From positions 1,189,001 through 1,253,000 of the forward strand of contig NZ_CP027773.1 of assembly GCF_003019815.1 (NCBI RefSeq): a stretch of 64,000 bases of DNA, written 5' to 3'. The DNA is from Variovorax sp. PMC12 (lineage in GTDB: Bacteria; Pseudomonadota; Gammaproteobacteria; Burkholderiales; Burkholderiaceae_C). The position numbers and the translations under genes are program-made. Of this stretch, positions 9,143 to 17,452 are shown piece by piece. The number at the start of each line of letters is the position of its first letter. Position 1 is the stretch's first letter. The notes below the pieces were generated by a model. That model was not told the DNA's origin. It searched no databases and was given only the letters and a program-made list of their open reading frames with translations.

Positions 9143-10630
9143 CTACTTCGGCGCGGGCTTGCCGGCCCCGATCGCGTGGCTCTCCAGCCCTTCCTTGGGC
9201 AGCAGCAATGCCAGCGCGACCACGCCCAGGCTCACGACCAGCATCGTCACGAAGGTCAGGTGCAGCGAGCCGCCCAGCGCCAAGCGGATGCCCGCGTCCG
9301 TTGCGGCCGTGCCGTGCGAGCCCTGCAGGAGCAGGCGCAGCTGGTCGTCGGTGAAGGCCATGGCGCCATCGCCGCGCGTGAGGCCGAAGTTGAAGACCGC
9401 CCCGAAGAAGGTCGCGCCCAGCGCGCTGCCGAGGTTGCGCGAGAACACGTTCGACGCCGTGGCCACGCCGCGCTGCGCCACGTCCACCGCTTCCTGGATG
9501 AGGATGAGCGAAGCCAGGCTCATCACGCCCATGCCCAGCCCCATGATGAAGGAGCCGACCGCCGCCAGCAGCGGCGTGCTGTTGGCCGACAGCAGCGCGA
9601 ACGCCGCCGTGCCCACCGGAATGAGCGCCCCGCCGATCAGCACCATGCGCCACAGGCCGATGCGGTGGAAGGTGCGCGAGGTAAGCGTCGCGCCGATGGG
9701 CCAGCCCAGCATCACCATGGTGAGCGTGAGCCCTGCGGTGACCGACGAGCGCTGCAGCACCACCTGCACATACATCGGCAGGAAGGTGGTGATGCCGATC
9801 AGCACCATGCCGCCCAGCATGGCCGCGCCGTTCACTGTGGCGATGATGCGGGCGCCCCAAAGCTTGAGCGACACCATCGGGTCGGCGGCGCGGCGCTCCT
9901 GCATGACGAACAGCACCAGCGTGACGGCGAACACCGCCGTCCACAGCACCGCGCTGCCGGTGTCGCCGATGCCGAAGTCGGTCAGCGCGATCATCAGCGC
10001 CGCGATGCCGATGGTGAACAGCACCGCGCCCACGATGTCGATGGACGAGCGCCGCACGGTCGGCGCCTCGTGCAGGTAGAGCCAGAAACCCGCGGCGGCG
10101 GCCAGCCCGATGGGCACGTTGACCCAGAAGATCCAGGCCCACGACAGCTTCTGCACGATGAGCGCGCCGATCATCGGCCCCACCACCGCCGACACCGCCC
10201 ACACGCTGGCCAGGTAGCCCTGCACCTTGCCGCGCTCGCGCGCCGGGTACAGGTCGCCCACGATGGTGAGCGACACGGGCTGGATGGCGCCGGCGCCGAT
10301 GCCCTGGATCAGCCGGAAGCAGATCATGGCGGGCATCGACCACGCGAAGCCCGCCAGCACCGAGCCAATGACGAACACCGCGATGCCCACGAACATGATG
10401 GGCTTGCGCCCGTACAGGTCGGAGAGCTTGCCGAACACCACCGTCATCGCGGTCTGCGCCAGCAGGAAGGATGCGAACACCCAGCTGTACAGGTGCAGGC
10501 CGCCCAGCTCCGAGGCGATCTGCGGCATCACGGTGGAAACGATGGTCGCTTCGATGGCCACCATGGCCATGGAAGCCATGATCGACGCGATGACCAGGGG
10601 GCGTCTTGTTGTTCTTGATGGAGATGTCAT
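9143..10630 (-). CDS. MFS transporter of the DHA2 (EmrB/QacA) drug:H+ antiporter family
   Basis: 495 residues, strongly hydrophobic, with about 14 predicted membrane segments. Start MTSPSRTTRRP is directly followed by the first helix. Family motifs: WVFASFLLAQTAMTV, motif A GKLSDLYGRKP in the loop after helix 2, and a motif-C-like segment around GPMIGALIVQKLSWAWIF. Exports drugs or other amphipathic toxins across the inner membrane; no membrane-fusion partner is adjacent. It lies 50 bp downstream of the LysR gene on the same strand and may be controlled by it. Confidence 0.88.
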   Translation of the reverse strand: MTSPSRTTRRPLVIASIMASMAMVAIEATIVSTVMPQIASELGGLHLYSWVFASFLLAQTAMTVVFGKLSDLYGRKPIMFVGIAVFVIGSVLAGFAWSMPAMICFRLIQGIGAGAIQPVSLTIVGDLYPARERGKVQGYLASVWAVSAVVGPMIGALIVQKLSWAWIFWVNVPIGLAAAAGFWLYLHEAPTVRRSSIDIVGAVLFTIGIAALMIALTDFGIGDTGSAVLWTAVFAVTLVLFVMQERRAADPMVSLKLWGARIIATVNGAAMLGGMVLIGITTFLPMYVQVVLQRSSVTAGLTLTMVMLGWPIGATLTSRTFHRIGLWRMVLIGGALIPVGTAAFALLSANSTPLLAAVGSFIMGLGMGVMSLASLILIQEAVDVAQRGVATASNVFSRNLGSALGATFFGAVFNFGLTRGDGAMAFTDDQLRLLLQGSHGTAATDAGIRLALGGSLHLTFVTMLVVSLGVVALALLLPKEGLESHAIGAGKPAPK

Positions 10631-10680
10631 GAGCGGTGGATGCTATAGACGGCACGAGCCCCTGTCCGCTGCTCAAGCTC

Positions 10681-11604
10681 TCAGGGCCGCATCACGGGCG
10701 CGTGCCGCGCCATCAGCTCGGCCACCCAGTCGATGAAGACGCGCAGCTTGGCGCTGACATGCCGGTTGGGCGGAAACGCCAGGTACAGCGGCATCGGGTC
10801 GAGACGCCAGTCCTGGAAGAGCGGCACGAGTTCGCCGCTGGCCAGGTGCCCATCGGCCATGTAGTCCGGCAGCCAGAGCACGCCCAGCCCGGCCAGGCCG
10901 GCCGCGAGGTAGGCATTGCCGTCGTCGACCGAGAGCACGTAGCGGCCCTGCACCTCGATGCGCTCGTCGCCTTCTTCGCGATGCATCGCATACGGAAAAG
11001 TCTTGCCGTCGCGCGACCACAGGAAGCCCACGATGCGGTGATGCGTGTCTTCCAGCTCGCGCGGATGCGCCGGCATGCCGGCACGTTCCAGGTAGGCCGG
11101 CGCTGCATACACGCCGAGCCGCAGGTCGCCCACGCGGCGCGCCATCAGCGACCGGTCGGCGAGTTCACCGCCGCGTACCACGCAGTCCACGTTCTCGCCG
11201 ATCAGGTCCACCATGCGGTCGCTCACGCCCATGTCGAACTGGATGTCGGGGTAGCGCGCATGAAAGGCCGGCAGCGCCGGCACCAGGATCATGCGTGCCA
11301 GCGGGCTGGGCACGTCCACCCGCAGCCGGCCCCTTGGCGATGCCGAGGCGTCCGACAGGCTGGTCTCGGCATCGTCCATGTCGGCCAGCAGGCGCACCAC
11401 GCGCTCGTAGTAGGCCGCGCCGTCGGCCGTGACGTTGACCTTGCGCGTGGTGCGGTTGAGCAGCTTCACGCGCAGCCGCGCTTCGAGCTGCTGCACCAGT
11501 TGCGTGACGGTGGTCTTGCTCATGTGCAGCGTGTCGGCCGCCCTGGTGAAGCTGCCTGCTTCCACCACGCGGGCGAACGCCTGCATCGAATCGAAACGGT
11601 CCAT
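10681..11604 (-). CDS. LysR-family transcriptional regulator
   Basis: 307 residues starting MDRFDSMQAF. N-terminal winged helix-turn-helix (VVEAGSFTRAADTLHMSKTTVTQLVQQLE, shortened here) and linker helix, then a periplasmic-binding-like effector domain from ~90, of the CrgA/AaeR-like group (VRLLADMDDAETSL..GRLRVDVPS). It is divergent from the Rid-family gene at 11740, with a strong palindrome in the shared intergenic region, and upstream of the DHA2 exporter. It probably controls one or both neighbours. Confidence 0.9.
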   Translation of the reverse strand: MDRFDSMQAFARVVEAGSFTRAADTLHMSKTTVTQLVQQLEARLRVKLLNRTTRKVNVTADGAAYYERVVRLLADMDDAETSLSDASASPRGRLRVDVPSPLARMILVPALPAFHARYPDIQFDMGVSDRMVDLIGENVDCVVRGGELADRSLMARRVGDLRLGVYAAPAYLERAGMPAHPRELEDTHHRIVGFLWSRDGKTFPYAMHREEGDERIEVQGRYVLSVDDGNAYLAAGLAGLGVLWLPDYMADGHLASGELVPLFQDWRLDPMPLYLAFPPNRHVSAKLRVFIDWVAELMARHAPVMRP

Positions 11605-11631
11605 GTGCGCTGCTCCTGTCGGATCCGGGAT

Positions 11632-11650
11632 TGTTTGGGTTTACCAAACA
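11632..11650. promoter_or_regulatory. 19-bp palindrome, probable LysR operator
   Basis: TGTTTGG-GTTTA-CCAAACA is a perfect 7-bp inverted repeat with a 5-bp spacer, 28 bp upstream of the LysR start and 90 bp upstream of the divergent Rid-family gene. It contains the T-N11-A arrangement expected of a LysR binding site. Assignment as the operator of the adjacent LysR protein is inference from position and symmetry. Confidence 0.55.
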
Positions 11651-11739
11651 GTGATTGTTGGTCTTGCCCGTTTATCGGAACGGCGGGGCTGCCTAAAGTC
11701 CCTTCATCGTCATCACTCACAGCAGGAAGAAAGCAACCC

Positions 11740-12153
11740 ATGGCCCAACGCGACGTCGTTTTCCCGCCCGGGCGCCAGGCGCTCTATGAAAAGAACCGCT
11801 ATTCGCCGGCGGTGCGCGCCAACGGCTTCCTGTTCGTCTCCGGGCAGGTGGGCAGCCGCGAGGACGGCTCGCCCGAGCCGGAGTTGGAGGCGCAGGTGCA
11901 CCGCGCCTTCGGCAACCTGAACGCTGTGTTGGCGGCCGCGGGCTGCACCTTCGACGACGTGGTCGACGTGACCGTCTTCATCGTCGCCCCCGAAAAGAAC
12001 TTCGAGAAAATCTGGAAACTGGTGCCCCAATACTGGGGCGAAGCGCCCCACCCCACGCTGACGGGCATCGGCGTGACCTGGCTCTACGGCTTCCAGTTCG
12101 AGATCAAGGTGATCGCTCAGCTCCCGGCGCTCAGTGCCGAGGTGTTGTCGTAG
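11740..12153 (+). CDS. Rid-family (YjgF/YER057c/UK114) protein
   Basis: 137 residues starting MAQRDVVFPPGRQALYEK. Rid proteins are small trimeric enzymes that hydrolyse reactive enamine/imine intermediates. The fold signature is present (NGFLFVSGQVGSREDG, VHRAFGNLNAVLAAAGCTFDDVVDVTVFI). The catalytic Arg of canonical RidA, normally in a PART motif, is not seen: the equivalent stretch reads HPTLTGIGVTWL, so the activity probably differs. Divergent from LysR and likely its target. Its last 37 bp overlap the convergent cyclopropane synthase gene. Confidence 0.8.
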   Translation: MAQRDVVFPPGRQALYEKNRYSPAVRANGFLFVSGQVGSREDGSPEPELEAQVHRAFGNLNAVLAAAGCTFDDVVDVTVFIVAPEKNFEKIWKLVPQYWGEAPHPTLTGIGVTWLYGFQFEIKVIAQLPALSAEVLS

Positions 12154-13352
12154 ATGTAGCGCCGCGACCAGGGCAGCGTCTTCGCCGCCCTGCCCGCCTT
12201 GCGCCCGACGATCTGGTAGATCGCCACGTCGTCGTTCTCGAAGGCATAGGCGCAGCCCGCAAGGTAGACGCGCCAGATGCGGAATTTTTCTTCGTCGACC
12301 AGTTCGCGGGCTTTGGCTGCGTTGGCCTCGTAGGCGTCGCTCCAGCAGCGCAGCGTCTGCGCGTAATGGCGGCGCAGGTTCTCGACGTCGAAGGCCTCGA
12401 GCCCGCCCTGTTGCATGGCCTGCAGCGCGAGGCTGATGTGCGGCAGCTCGCCGTTCGGGAACACGTAGCGGTCGATGAAGTCGCCGCCGCCATAAGACAC
12501 GCCACCGCCCTCCGGGTCCGACGAGGTGATGCCGTGGTTCATGACCACGCCGTCGTCGGCCAGCAGCTGCTGCACGCGCTTGAAGTAATCGGGCAGGTTC
12601 TTGCGGCCCACGTGCTCGAACATGCCGACGCTGGTGATGCGGTCGAACTGGCCGGTCACGTCGCGGTAGTCCTGCAGGCGGATCTCGATGCGGTCTTCCA
12701 GGCCCGCGGCCTTCACGCGCTCATTGGCCAGGTCGAACTGGTTCTGCGACAGCGTCACGCCCACGCAGCGCGCGCCGAACTTCTGCGCCGCGCGGATCAC
12801 CAGCGCGCCCCAGCCGCAGCCGATGTCCAGCAGGGTCTGGCCCGGCTTGAGCTGGATCTTGGTGAGGATGTGGTCGATCTTCTTGAGCTGCGCGGTCGCG
12901 AGGTCTTCGTCGCCGTTCTCGAAGTAGGCGCATGAATACACCATGTTCGGGTCGAGCCACAGCTGGTAGAAGGCGTTCGACACGTCGTAGTGGTACTGGA
13001 TCGACTTCCTGTCCGACGACTTGGTGTGCGTGAAGTAGCGCGCCATGTTCTGCAGCGCGCCGCCGGGCTTGTCGATGGAGGTCCTGGCGAGCCCGTAGGC
13101 GATGTCGATGACGTCGCTGAGCTTGCCCTCGATGTCGATCTTGCTCTTGACGTAGGCCTCGCCGAGGTTGTCGAGCGTGGGCTGCAGCATCAGCGACAGC
13201 GCGGCGGGCGACTTGACGTGCAGCGTGACCGCGGGCCCGCTGAAGTTGCCGAAGTCGAAGGACTGTCCGTCCCACAAGGTGAGCCGCGCCGGCAGGTTGG
13301 CGCGTGCGCGGACACCGGCGCTCCACTGCGCCAGCTTCTTTTCCCAAAGCAT
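12117..13352 (-). CDS. cfa: Cyclopropane-fatty-acyl-phospholipid synthase
   Basis: 411 residues starting MLWEKKLAQW; the ATG at 13352 is preferred over a longer in-frame start at 13457. SAM-dependent enzyme that adds a methylene bridge across unsaturated phospholipid acyl chains at the membrane face. Visible: N-terminal lipid-binding segment (~1-110), HYDVSNAFYQLWLDPNMVYSC (catalytic-pocket entry), SAM motif LLDIGCGWGALVIRAA near 165, SVGMFEHVGRKN with the catalytic Glu/His, and ISLALQAM onward. Length matches E. coli Cfa (~382). Neighbours give no pathway hint. Confidence 0.92.
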   Translation of the reverse strand: MLWEKKLAQWSAGVRARANLPARLTLWDGQSFDFGNFSGPAVTLHVKSPAALSLMLQPTLDNLGEAYVKSKIDIEGKLSDVIDIAYGLARTSIDKPGGALQNMARYFTHTKSSDRKSIQYHYDVSNAFYQLWLDPNMVYSCAYFENGDEDLATAQLKKIDHILTKIQLKPGQTLLDIGCGWGALVIRAAQKFGARCVGVTLSQNQFDLANERVKAAGLEDRIEIRLQDYRDVTGQFDRITSVGMFEHVGRKNLPDYFKRVQQLLADDGVVMNHGITSSDPEGGGVSYGGGDFIDRYVFPNGELPHISLALQAMQQGGLEAFDVENLRRHYAQTLRCWSDAYEANAAKARELVDEEKFRIWRVYLAGCAYAFENDDVAIYQIVGRKAGRAAKTLPWSRRYIYDNTSALSAGS

Positions 13353-13473
13353 GCATTTCTCCGTGTTGTTGGGTTCCCCCGTTCGAATGAGCGGGTTGCT
13401 GCAGCGGCCAGAACAATAGCGAAATCTCGTAAATCCTGCATGGTCGTGACGACGCAAGAAATTGCGGCAAGTG

Positions 13474-14415
13474 CTAGAAGGCGCCCGCCTTTCCTTGCGT
13501 TGCCTTGTCGGGCGCCGGCGCGTCGCTCGCCTCGATGAAGATGCGCTTGATCATCGGGAACCGCGCGCGCACCTGCCGCTCGATGGCCGCGACGGCATCG
13601 GCGGCGGCGCCGGTCTGGGTGTCGTCCCTGAAGTTGACGTCGACGACCGCCAGCACCTCGTCGGCGCCGATGTACATCGACAGCACGTGGCCCACGTCTT
13701 CCACGCCCGGCTGCTCCATGGCGATGGCGCGGATGGCGCGCGCCGTCTCCGGCCGGATGCCCTCCCCGATCAGCAGCCCGCGCGCCTGTCGGATGAGGAA
13801 CACCGCCACGCCCGCCAGCAGCACGCCGATGACCACCGACGCCACGCCGTCGAGCTCGGGCATGCCAAGCGAATGGCTGAAGTAGATGCCCAGCGCCGCC
13901 ACCGCCAGCCCCGCCAGCGCGGCGGAGTCTTCGGCCAGCACGGTGTAGGTGGTCGGGTCCTTGCTGCGGTCCAGCGCCTGCCAGAAGGGCTGCCCGCGTG
14001 CCTGCGCGCGAAACTCCTTCAGCGCGATGAAGAAGCTCGTGCCCTCGAACAGCGCCGCGGCCGCGAGCACCACGTAGTTCCAGGTCGGGTCGCGCATCGG
14101 CTCGGGGTGGCGGATGTGCTGTATGCCTTCGAAGAACGACACGCCGCCGCCCAGCCCGAAGATCAGCACCGCGACGATCAGGCTCCAGAAGTACAGCTCC
14201 TTGCCGTGCCCGAAGGGATGCTCCTGCGTGGCAGGCCGCTTGCTCAGCCGCAGCCCCACCAGCAGCAGCACGCCGTTGAAAGTGTCGACGGCCGAGTGGA
14301 TGCCTTCGGACAGCATGGCCGAGCTGCCGGTGATGCCCGCCACCACGAACTTGGTGATGGCGATCGCAACGTTCGCGCCGATGGCGCCGTAGATCGCGAC
14401 CTTCGACTCAGCCAT
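13474..14415 (-). CDS. Cation diffusion facilitator (CDF) family transporter
   Basis: 313 residues starting MAESKVAIYGAI. Inner-membrane divalent metal:H+ antiporter. The signature after helix 1, SSAMLSEGIHSAVDTFN, supplies the first metal site (H40 and D44); HPFGHGKELYFWSL marks the loop before helix 3, and FSHSLGMPELDGVAS in helix 5 offers the second pair. About six membrane segments are followed by a cytoplasmic domain (~220-300). The pattern is closest to the ZnT9-like clade; metal could be Zn, Fe or Mn. It shares a 21-bp gap with the AraC gene upstream. Confidence 0.88.
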   Translation of the reverse strand: MAESKVAIYGAIGANVAIAITKFVVAGITGSSAMLSEGIHSAVDTFNGVLLLVGLRLSKRPATQEHPFGHGKELYFWSLIVAVLIFGLGGGVSFFEGIQHIRHPEPMRDPTWNYVVLAAAALFEGTSFFIALKEFRAQARGQPFWQALDRSKDPTTYTVLAEDSAALAGLAVAALGIYFSHSLGMPELDGVASVVIGVLLAGVAVFLIRQARGLLIGEGIRPETARAIRAIAMEQPGVEDVGHVLSMYIGADEVLAVVDVNFRDDTQTGAAADAVAAIERQVRARFPMIKRIFIEASDAPAPDKATQGKAGAF

Positions 14416-14436
14416 GAAGGGAACCGGCCGTGCGCG

Positions 14437-15438
14437 TCATGCCGCTTCCATGGAGGCCGCGGCGAGCGCGTCGTTGCCCGCCTCGCCGAGCCAGCGGCGC
14501 TTGTCGCGCAGCGGCGGCGCGCCGAACATGCGGCCGTACTCGCGCGCGAACTGCGACGGGCTTTCGTAGCCCACGGCGTGCGCGGCCGAGGCCACGTCGG
14601 CGCCGGCGATCAGCATCTGCCGGCGCGCCTCCTGCAGCCGCAGCTGCTTCTGGTACTGCAGCGGGCTCATGGCGGTGACGGCCTTGAAGTGATGGTGGAA
14701 CGACGACACGCTCATGTGCACCGCGCGCGCCATGTCCTCCACCCGCAACGACTGCGCGTAGTTCACGCGCAGCGCGCTGATGGCCTTGGCGATGCGCTGG
14801 GTGTGGCTGTCCTGCAGCGCGATCTGCCGCAGCCGCGCGCCTTCGCCGTTCACCAGCAGGCGGTACATGATCTCGCGCTTGATGAGCGGCGCCATGATCG
14901 GCACGTCCTCCGGCGTGTCCAGCAGCCGCAGCAGGCGTAGCACCGGCTCCAGCACGGGCATGGCGATGCGGTTGACGTACATGCCCCGCGATGCCGGCGC
15001 GTTGGCCTTGGCGGGCAGCTTCTCGTCGCGAATCAGCTCGCCGATGTCGTCCAGCGCCAGTTCCAGCCGCAACCCCAGGTAGGGTTCGTTGTGGCTGGCC
15101 ACGCGCACCTGGCCGCACACCGGCAGGTCGACCGAGGTCACCAGGTAGTGCATGGGGTCGTACACATAGATGTCGTCGCCCACGATGATGCGCTTGGAGC
15201 CCTGCGCGATCAGCCCCAGCGCCGGGGACGCGAACGCGTGCTTGGGGCCTTCGGGCTTGCTGATGCAGAACACATGCAGGCCGGGCACGGCGGTGACGAC
15301 GGTGCCGTCCTGCCCGCCCATGACATGCTTGAGCAGCGCCACCAGTTCCTTGCGGGCTTCGTCGATCTCGGGTTCGAGCGGCATCGGCTGGGCCGGCTGG
15401 CCGACCACGGCGTTGATGGAGGGTGTTTCGTCGGACAT
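14437..15438 (-). CDS. AraC-family transcriptional regulator (AraC_N type)
   Basis: 333 residues starting MSDETPSINAVV; a start at 15558 would add 40 low-complexity residues. N-terminal cupin-like AraC_N domain (~40-200: GLHVFCISKPEGPKHAF, YVYDPMHYLVTSVDLP) and C-terminal double helix-turn-helix (~235-325: LRVEDMARAVHMSVSSFHHHFK and ADVASAAHAVGYESPSQFAREY). This type usually sits next to, and activates, aldo/keto reductases or dehydrogenases; here it is divergent from an aldo/keto reductase (229-bp gap), its likely target. Confidence 0.88.
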   Translation of the reverse strand: MSDETPSINAVVGQPAQPMPLEPEIDEARKELVALLKHVMGGQDGTVVTAVPGLHVFCISKPEGPKHAFASPALGLIAQGSKRIIVGDDIYVYDPMHYLVTSVDLPVCGQVRVASHNEPYLGLRLELALDDIGELIRDEKLPAKANAPASRGMYVNRIAMPVLEPVLRLLRLLDTPEDVPIMAPLIKREIMYRLLVNGEGARLRQIALQDSHTQRIAKAISALRVNYAQSLRVEDMARAVHMSVSSFHHHFKAVTAMSPLQYQKQLRLQEARRQMLIAGADVASAAHAVGYESPSQFAREYGRMFGAPPLRDKRRWLGEAGNDALAAASMEAA

Positions 15439-15667
15439 GTTCAGGGCCTTGTCGCGATGGGGGCCGCGCGGCGGCCGTGGAGGAATGAGCGGTTTGCAGC
15501 TTAGCGCCCCGCCCGGAAATTCGCACGCACGGCAAAAGAGGTCTGGAGAATCAGGCAAATACTTTGCAGGAACGCGCTCGCCTCGCCGGGGTCCGCGGCC
15601 GGATACTTTTTGCTGTCGCCCCGGGCCGACCGGTACCGGAGCGCCTTCAACGCAAAGGAATCACGCC

Positions 15668-16720
15668 ATGCAATACCGCAAATTCGGCCGCACCGGCCTC
15701 CTGGTGTCGGAACTGTGCCTGGGCACCATGACCTTCGGCGGCTCCTCCGGCATCTGGGGCCAGATCGGCAACCTGCAGCAGTCCGAAGCCGAAGGGCTCA
15801 TCGGCCGCGCGCTGGACGCCGGCATCAATTTCATCGACACGGCGGACGTGTACTCCGAAGGGCTGTCGGAGCAGATCACCGGCCAGGCCCTGAAAAACCT
15901 CAAGCTGCCGCGCGACAGCTTCGTGCTGGCGACCAAGGTGCTGGGCGAGACCGGCAGCAAGGGCGTCAACTCGGCCGGCGCCTCGCGTTTTCACATCATG
16001 GACGGCGTCAAGGCCAGCCTGAAGCGGCTGCAGCTGGACCATATCGACCTGTACCAGATCCACGGCTTCGACCCGCTCACGCCCATCGAGGAAACCGTGC
16101 ATGCGCTCGACACACTCGTGCGCCACGGCCATGTGCGCTACGTGGGCGTGTCGAACTGGGCGGCCTGGCAGATCGCCAAGGCGCTGGGCATCGCCGAGCG
16201 CGACCGGCTGGCGCGCTTCGAGTCGCTGCAGGCGTACTACACCATCGCCGGGCGCGACCTGGAACGCGAACTGGCGCCCATGCTGCGCAGCGAGAACGTC
16301 GGCCTGATGGTCTGGAGCCCGCTGGCGGGCGGCCTGCTGAGCGGCAAGTTCGGCCGCGACATCGAGGCGGAGCAAGGCAGCCGCCGCGCCACCTTCGACT
16401 TTCCGCCGGTGAACATCGACCGCGCCTACGACTGCATCGACGCGATGCGCCAGCTGGCTGAGGGCCGCAAGGTGTCGGTGGCGCAGATCGCGCTGGCATG
16501 GCTGCTGCACCAGCAGGTCGTGACCAGCGTGATCATCGGCGCCAAGCGCGTCGAGCAGCTGGACGACAACATCGCCGCCACCGCCATCAAGCTGACACCC
16601 GACGAACTGGCCACGCTGGACAAGGTGAGCGCGCTGCCCGCCGAGTACCCCGGCTGGATGCTCGAGCGCCAGGGCGGCGCGCGGGCCAAGCGGCTGGCGG
16701 AATCAGGCCGGCGCGGCTGA
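15668..16720 (+). CDS. Aldo/keto reductase
   Basis: 350 residues starting MQYRKFGRTGLLVSEL, preceded by an AAAGGA ribosome-binding site. NADP-dependent oxidoreductase: catalytic Asp/Tyr in FIDTADVYSEGLSEQ, Lys in FVLATKV, His in IDLYQIHGFDPLTP, cofactor loop VIIGAKRVEQLDDN. It belongs to the YajO/AKR11-12-like group of general carbonyl reductases. Divergent from the AraC-type regulator at 14437. The 3' end overlaps the convergent bioD stop by 18 bp. Confidence 0.88.
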   Translation: MQYRKFGRTGLLVSELCLGTMTFGGSSGIWGQIGNLQQSEAEGLIGRALDAGINFIDTADVYSEGLSEQITGQALKNLKLPRDSFVLATKVLGETGSKGVNSAGASRFHIMDGVKASLKRLQLDHIDLYQIHGFDPLTPIEETVHALDTLVRHGHVRYVGVSNWAAWQIAKALGIAERDRLARFESLQAYYTIAGRDLERELAPMLRSENVGLMVWSPLAGGLLSGKFGRDIEAEQGSRRATFDFPPVNIDRAYDCIDAMRQLAEGRKVSVAQIALAWLLHQQVVTSVIIGAKRVEQLDDNIAATAIKLTPDELATLDKVSALPAEYPGWMLERQGGARAKRLAESGRRG

Positions 16721-17452
16721 GGCTTCCGGCGCTTGCACGGCAGCAAGGCGCGCGGCGTGCGCCGCCGTCGCGCGCAGGGCGCGCAGGTCGATGTGGCGGG
16801 CCGCCTGTGCGGCATCGGCCTGCGCCAGGTGCGGCACGATGCCCAGCAAAGGCGCGCCGAGCCGGGCCCTCAGTGTCTGCAGGTTGGCCTGCGGCGCGAG
16901 CATCAGCGGATCGACCATGCTGGCCACCCAGCCCGCGAGCACCAGCCCGCGCGCGCGGATCGCCTCGGCGGTCAGCAGCGCATGGTTGAGGCAGCCCAGC
17001 CGCAGCCCGACCACGAGGATCACCGGCAATCCAAGCGCCACCGCGAGATCGGCGCTGTCCAGGTCGTCGCCGAAGGGCACGCAGAAGCCGCCCACGCCCT
17101 CGACCACCACCGCATCGGCGCGCGCCGACAGTTGCGCAAAGGCTGACAGCAGCGGCTGCAGGGCGATGCGCACGCCCTCTTCCCTGGCCGCGAGGTGCGG
17201 CGACATGGGTGCGCGCAGCAGGTACGGGCAGCGCAACGCCAGCGGCGCGTCGACGTTGCCGGCCTCGTGCAGGCGCGTGACGTCCTCGTTGTGCCATTGC
17301 CTGTCGCCGATCTGCTCCAGGCCCGCGGCCACCGGCTTCATGCCGACAGCGCGCAGGCCCGAGCCGGCCAGCAGGCTCAGCATCGCGCTGCTGACCAGCG
17401 TCTTGCCGATGCCGGTGTCGGTGCCAGTGACGAACCAGCGGCGCGGCGTCAT
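16703..17452 (-). CDS. bioD: Dethiobiotin synthetase
   Basis: 249 residues starting MTPRRWFVTGTDTGIGKT. ATP-dependent carboxylation of 7,8-diaminopelargonic acid to dethiobiotin, the penultimate step of biotin synthesis. The P-loop GTDTGIGKT (10-18) is at the N-terminus as expected; GMKPVAAGLE (substrate/Lys37 region) and VVEGVGGFCVPFGD (Mg/phosphate loop) follow. The ATG overlaps the bioF stop in an ATGA junction (17449-17452), so translation is coupled. Length is near the usual ~225-245. Confidence 0.93.
   Translation of the reverse strand: MTPRRWFVTGTDTGIGKTLVSSAMLSLLAGSGLRAVGMKPVAAGLEQIGDRQWHNEDVTRLHEAGNVDAPLALRCPYLLRAPMSPHLAAREEGVRIALQPLLSAFAQLSARADAVVVEGVGGFCVPFGDDLDSADLAVALGLPVILVVGLRLGCLNHALLTAEAIRARGLVLAGWVASMVDPLMLAPQANLQTLRARLGAPLLGIVPHLAQADAAQAARHIDLRALRATAAHAARLAAVQAPEASAAPA

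Noticed and set aside
15555..15567. GCAAA-TAC-TTTGC dyad between AraC and aldo/keto reductase genes
   Set aside because: Short arms (5 bp); AraC-family sites are usually direct repeats, so no operator is claimed.
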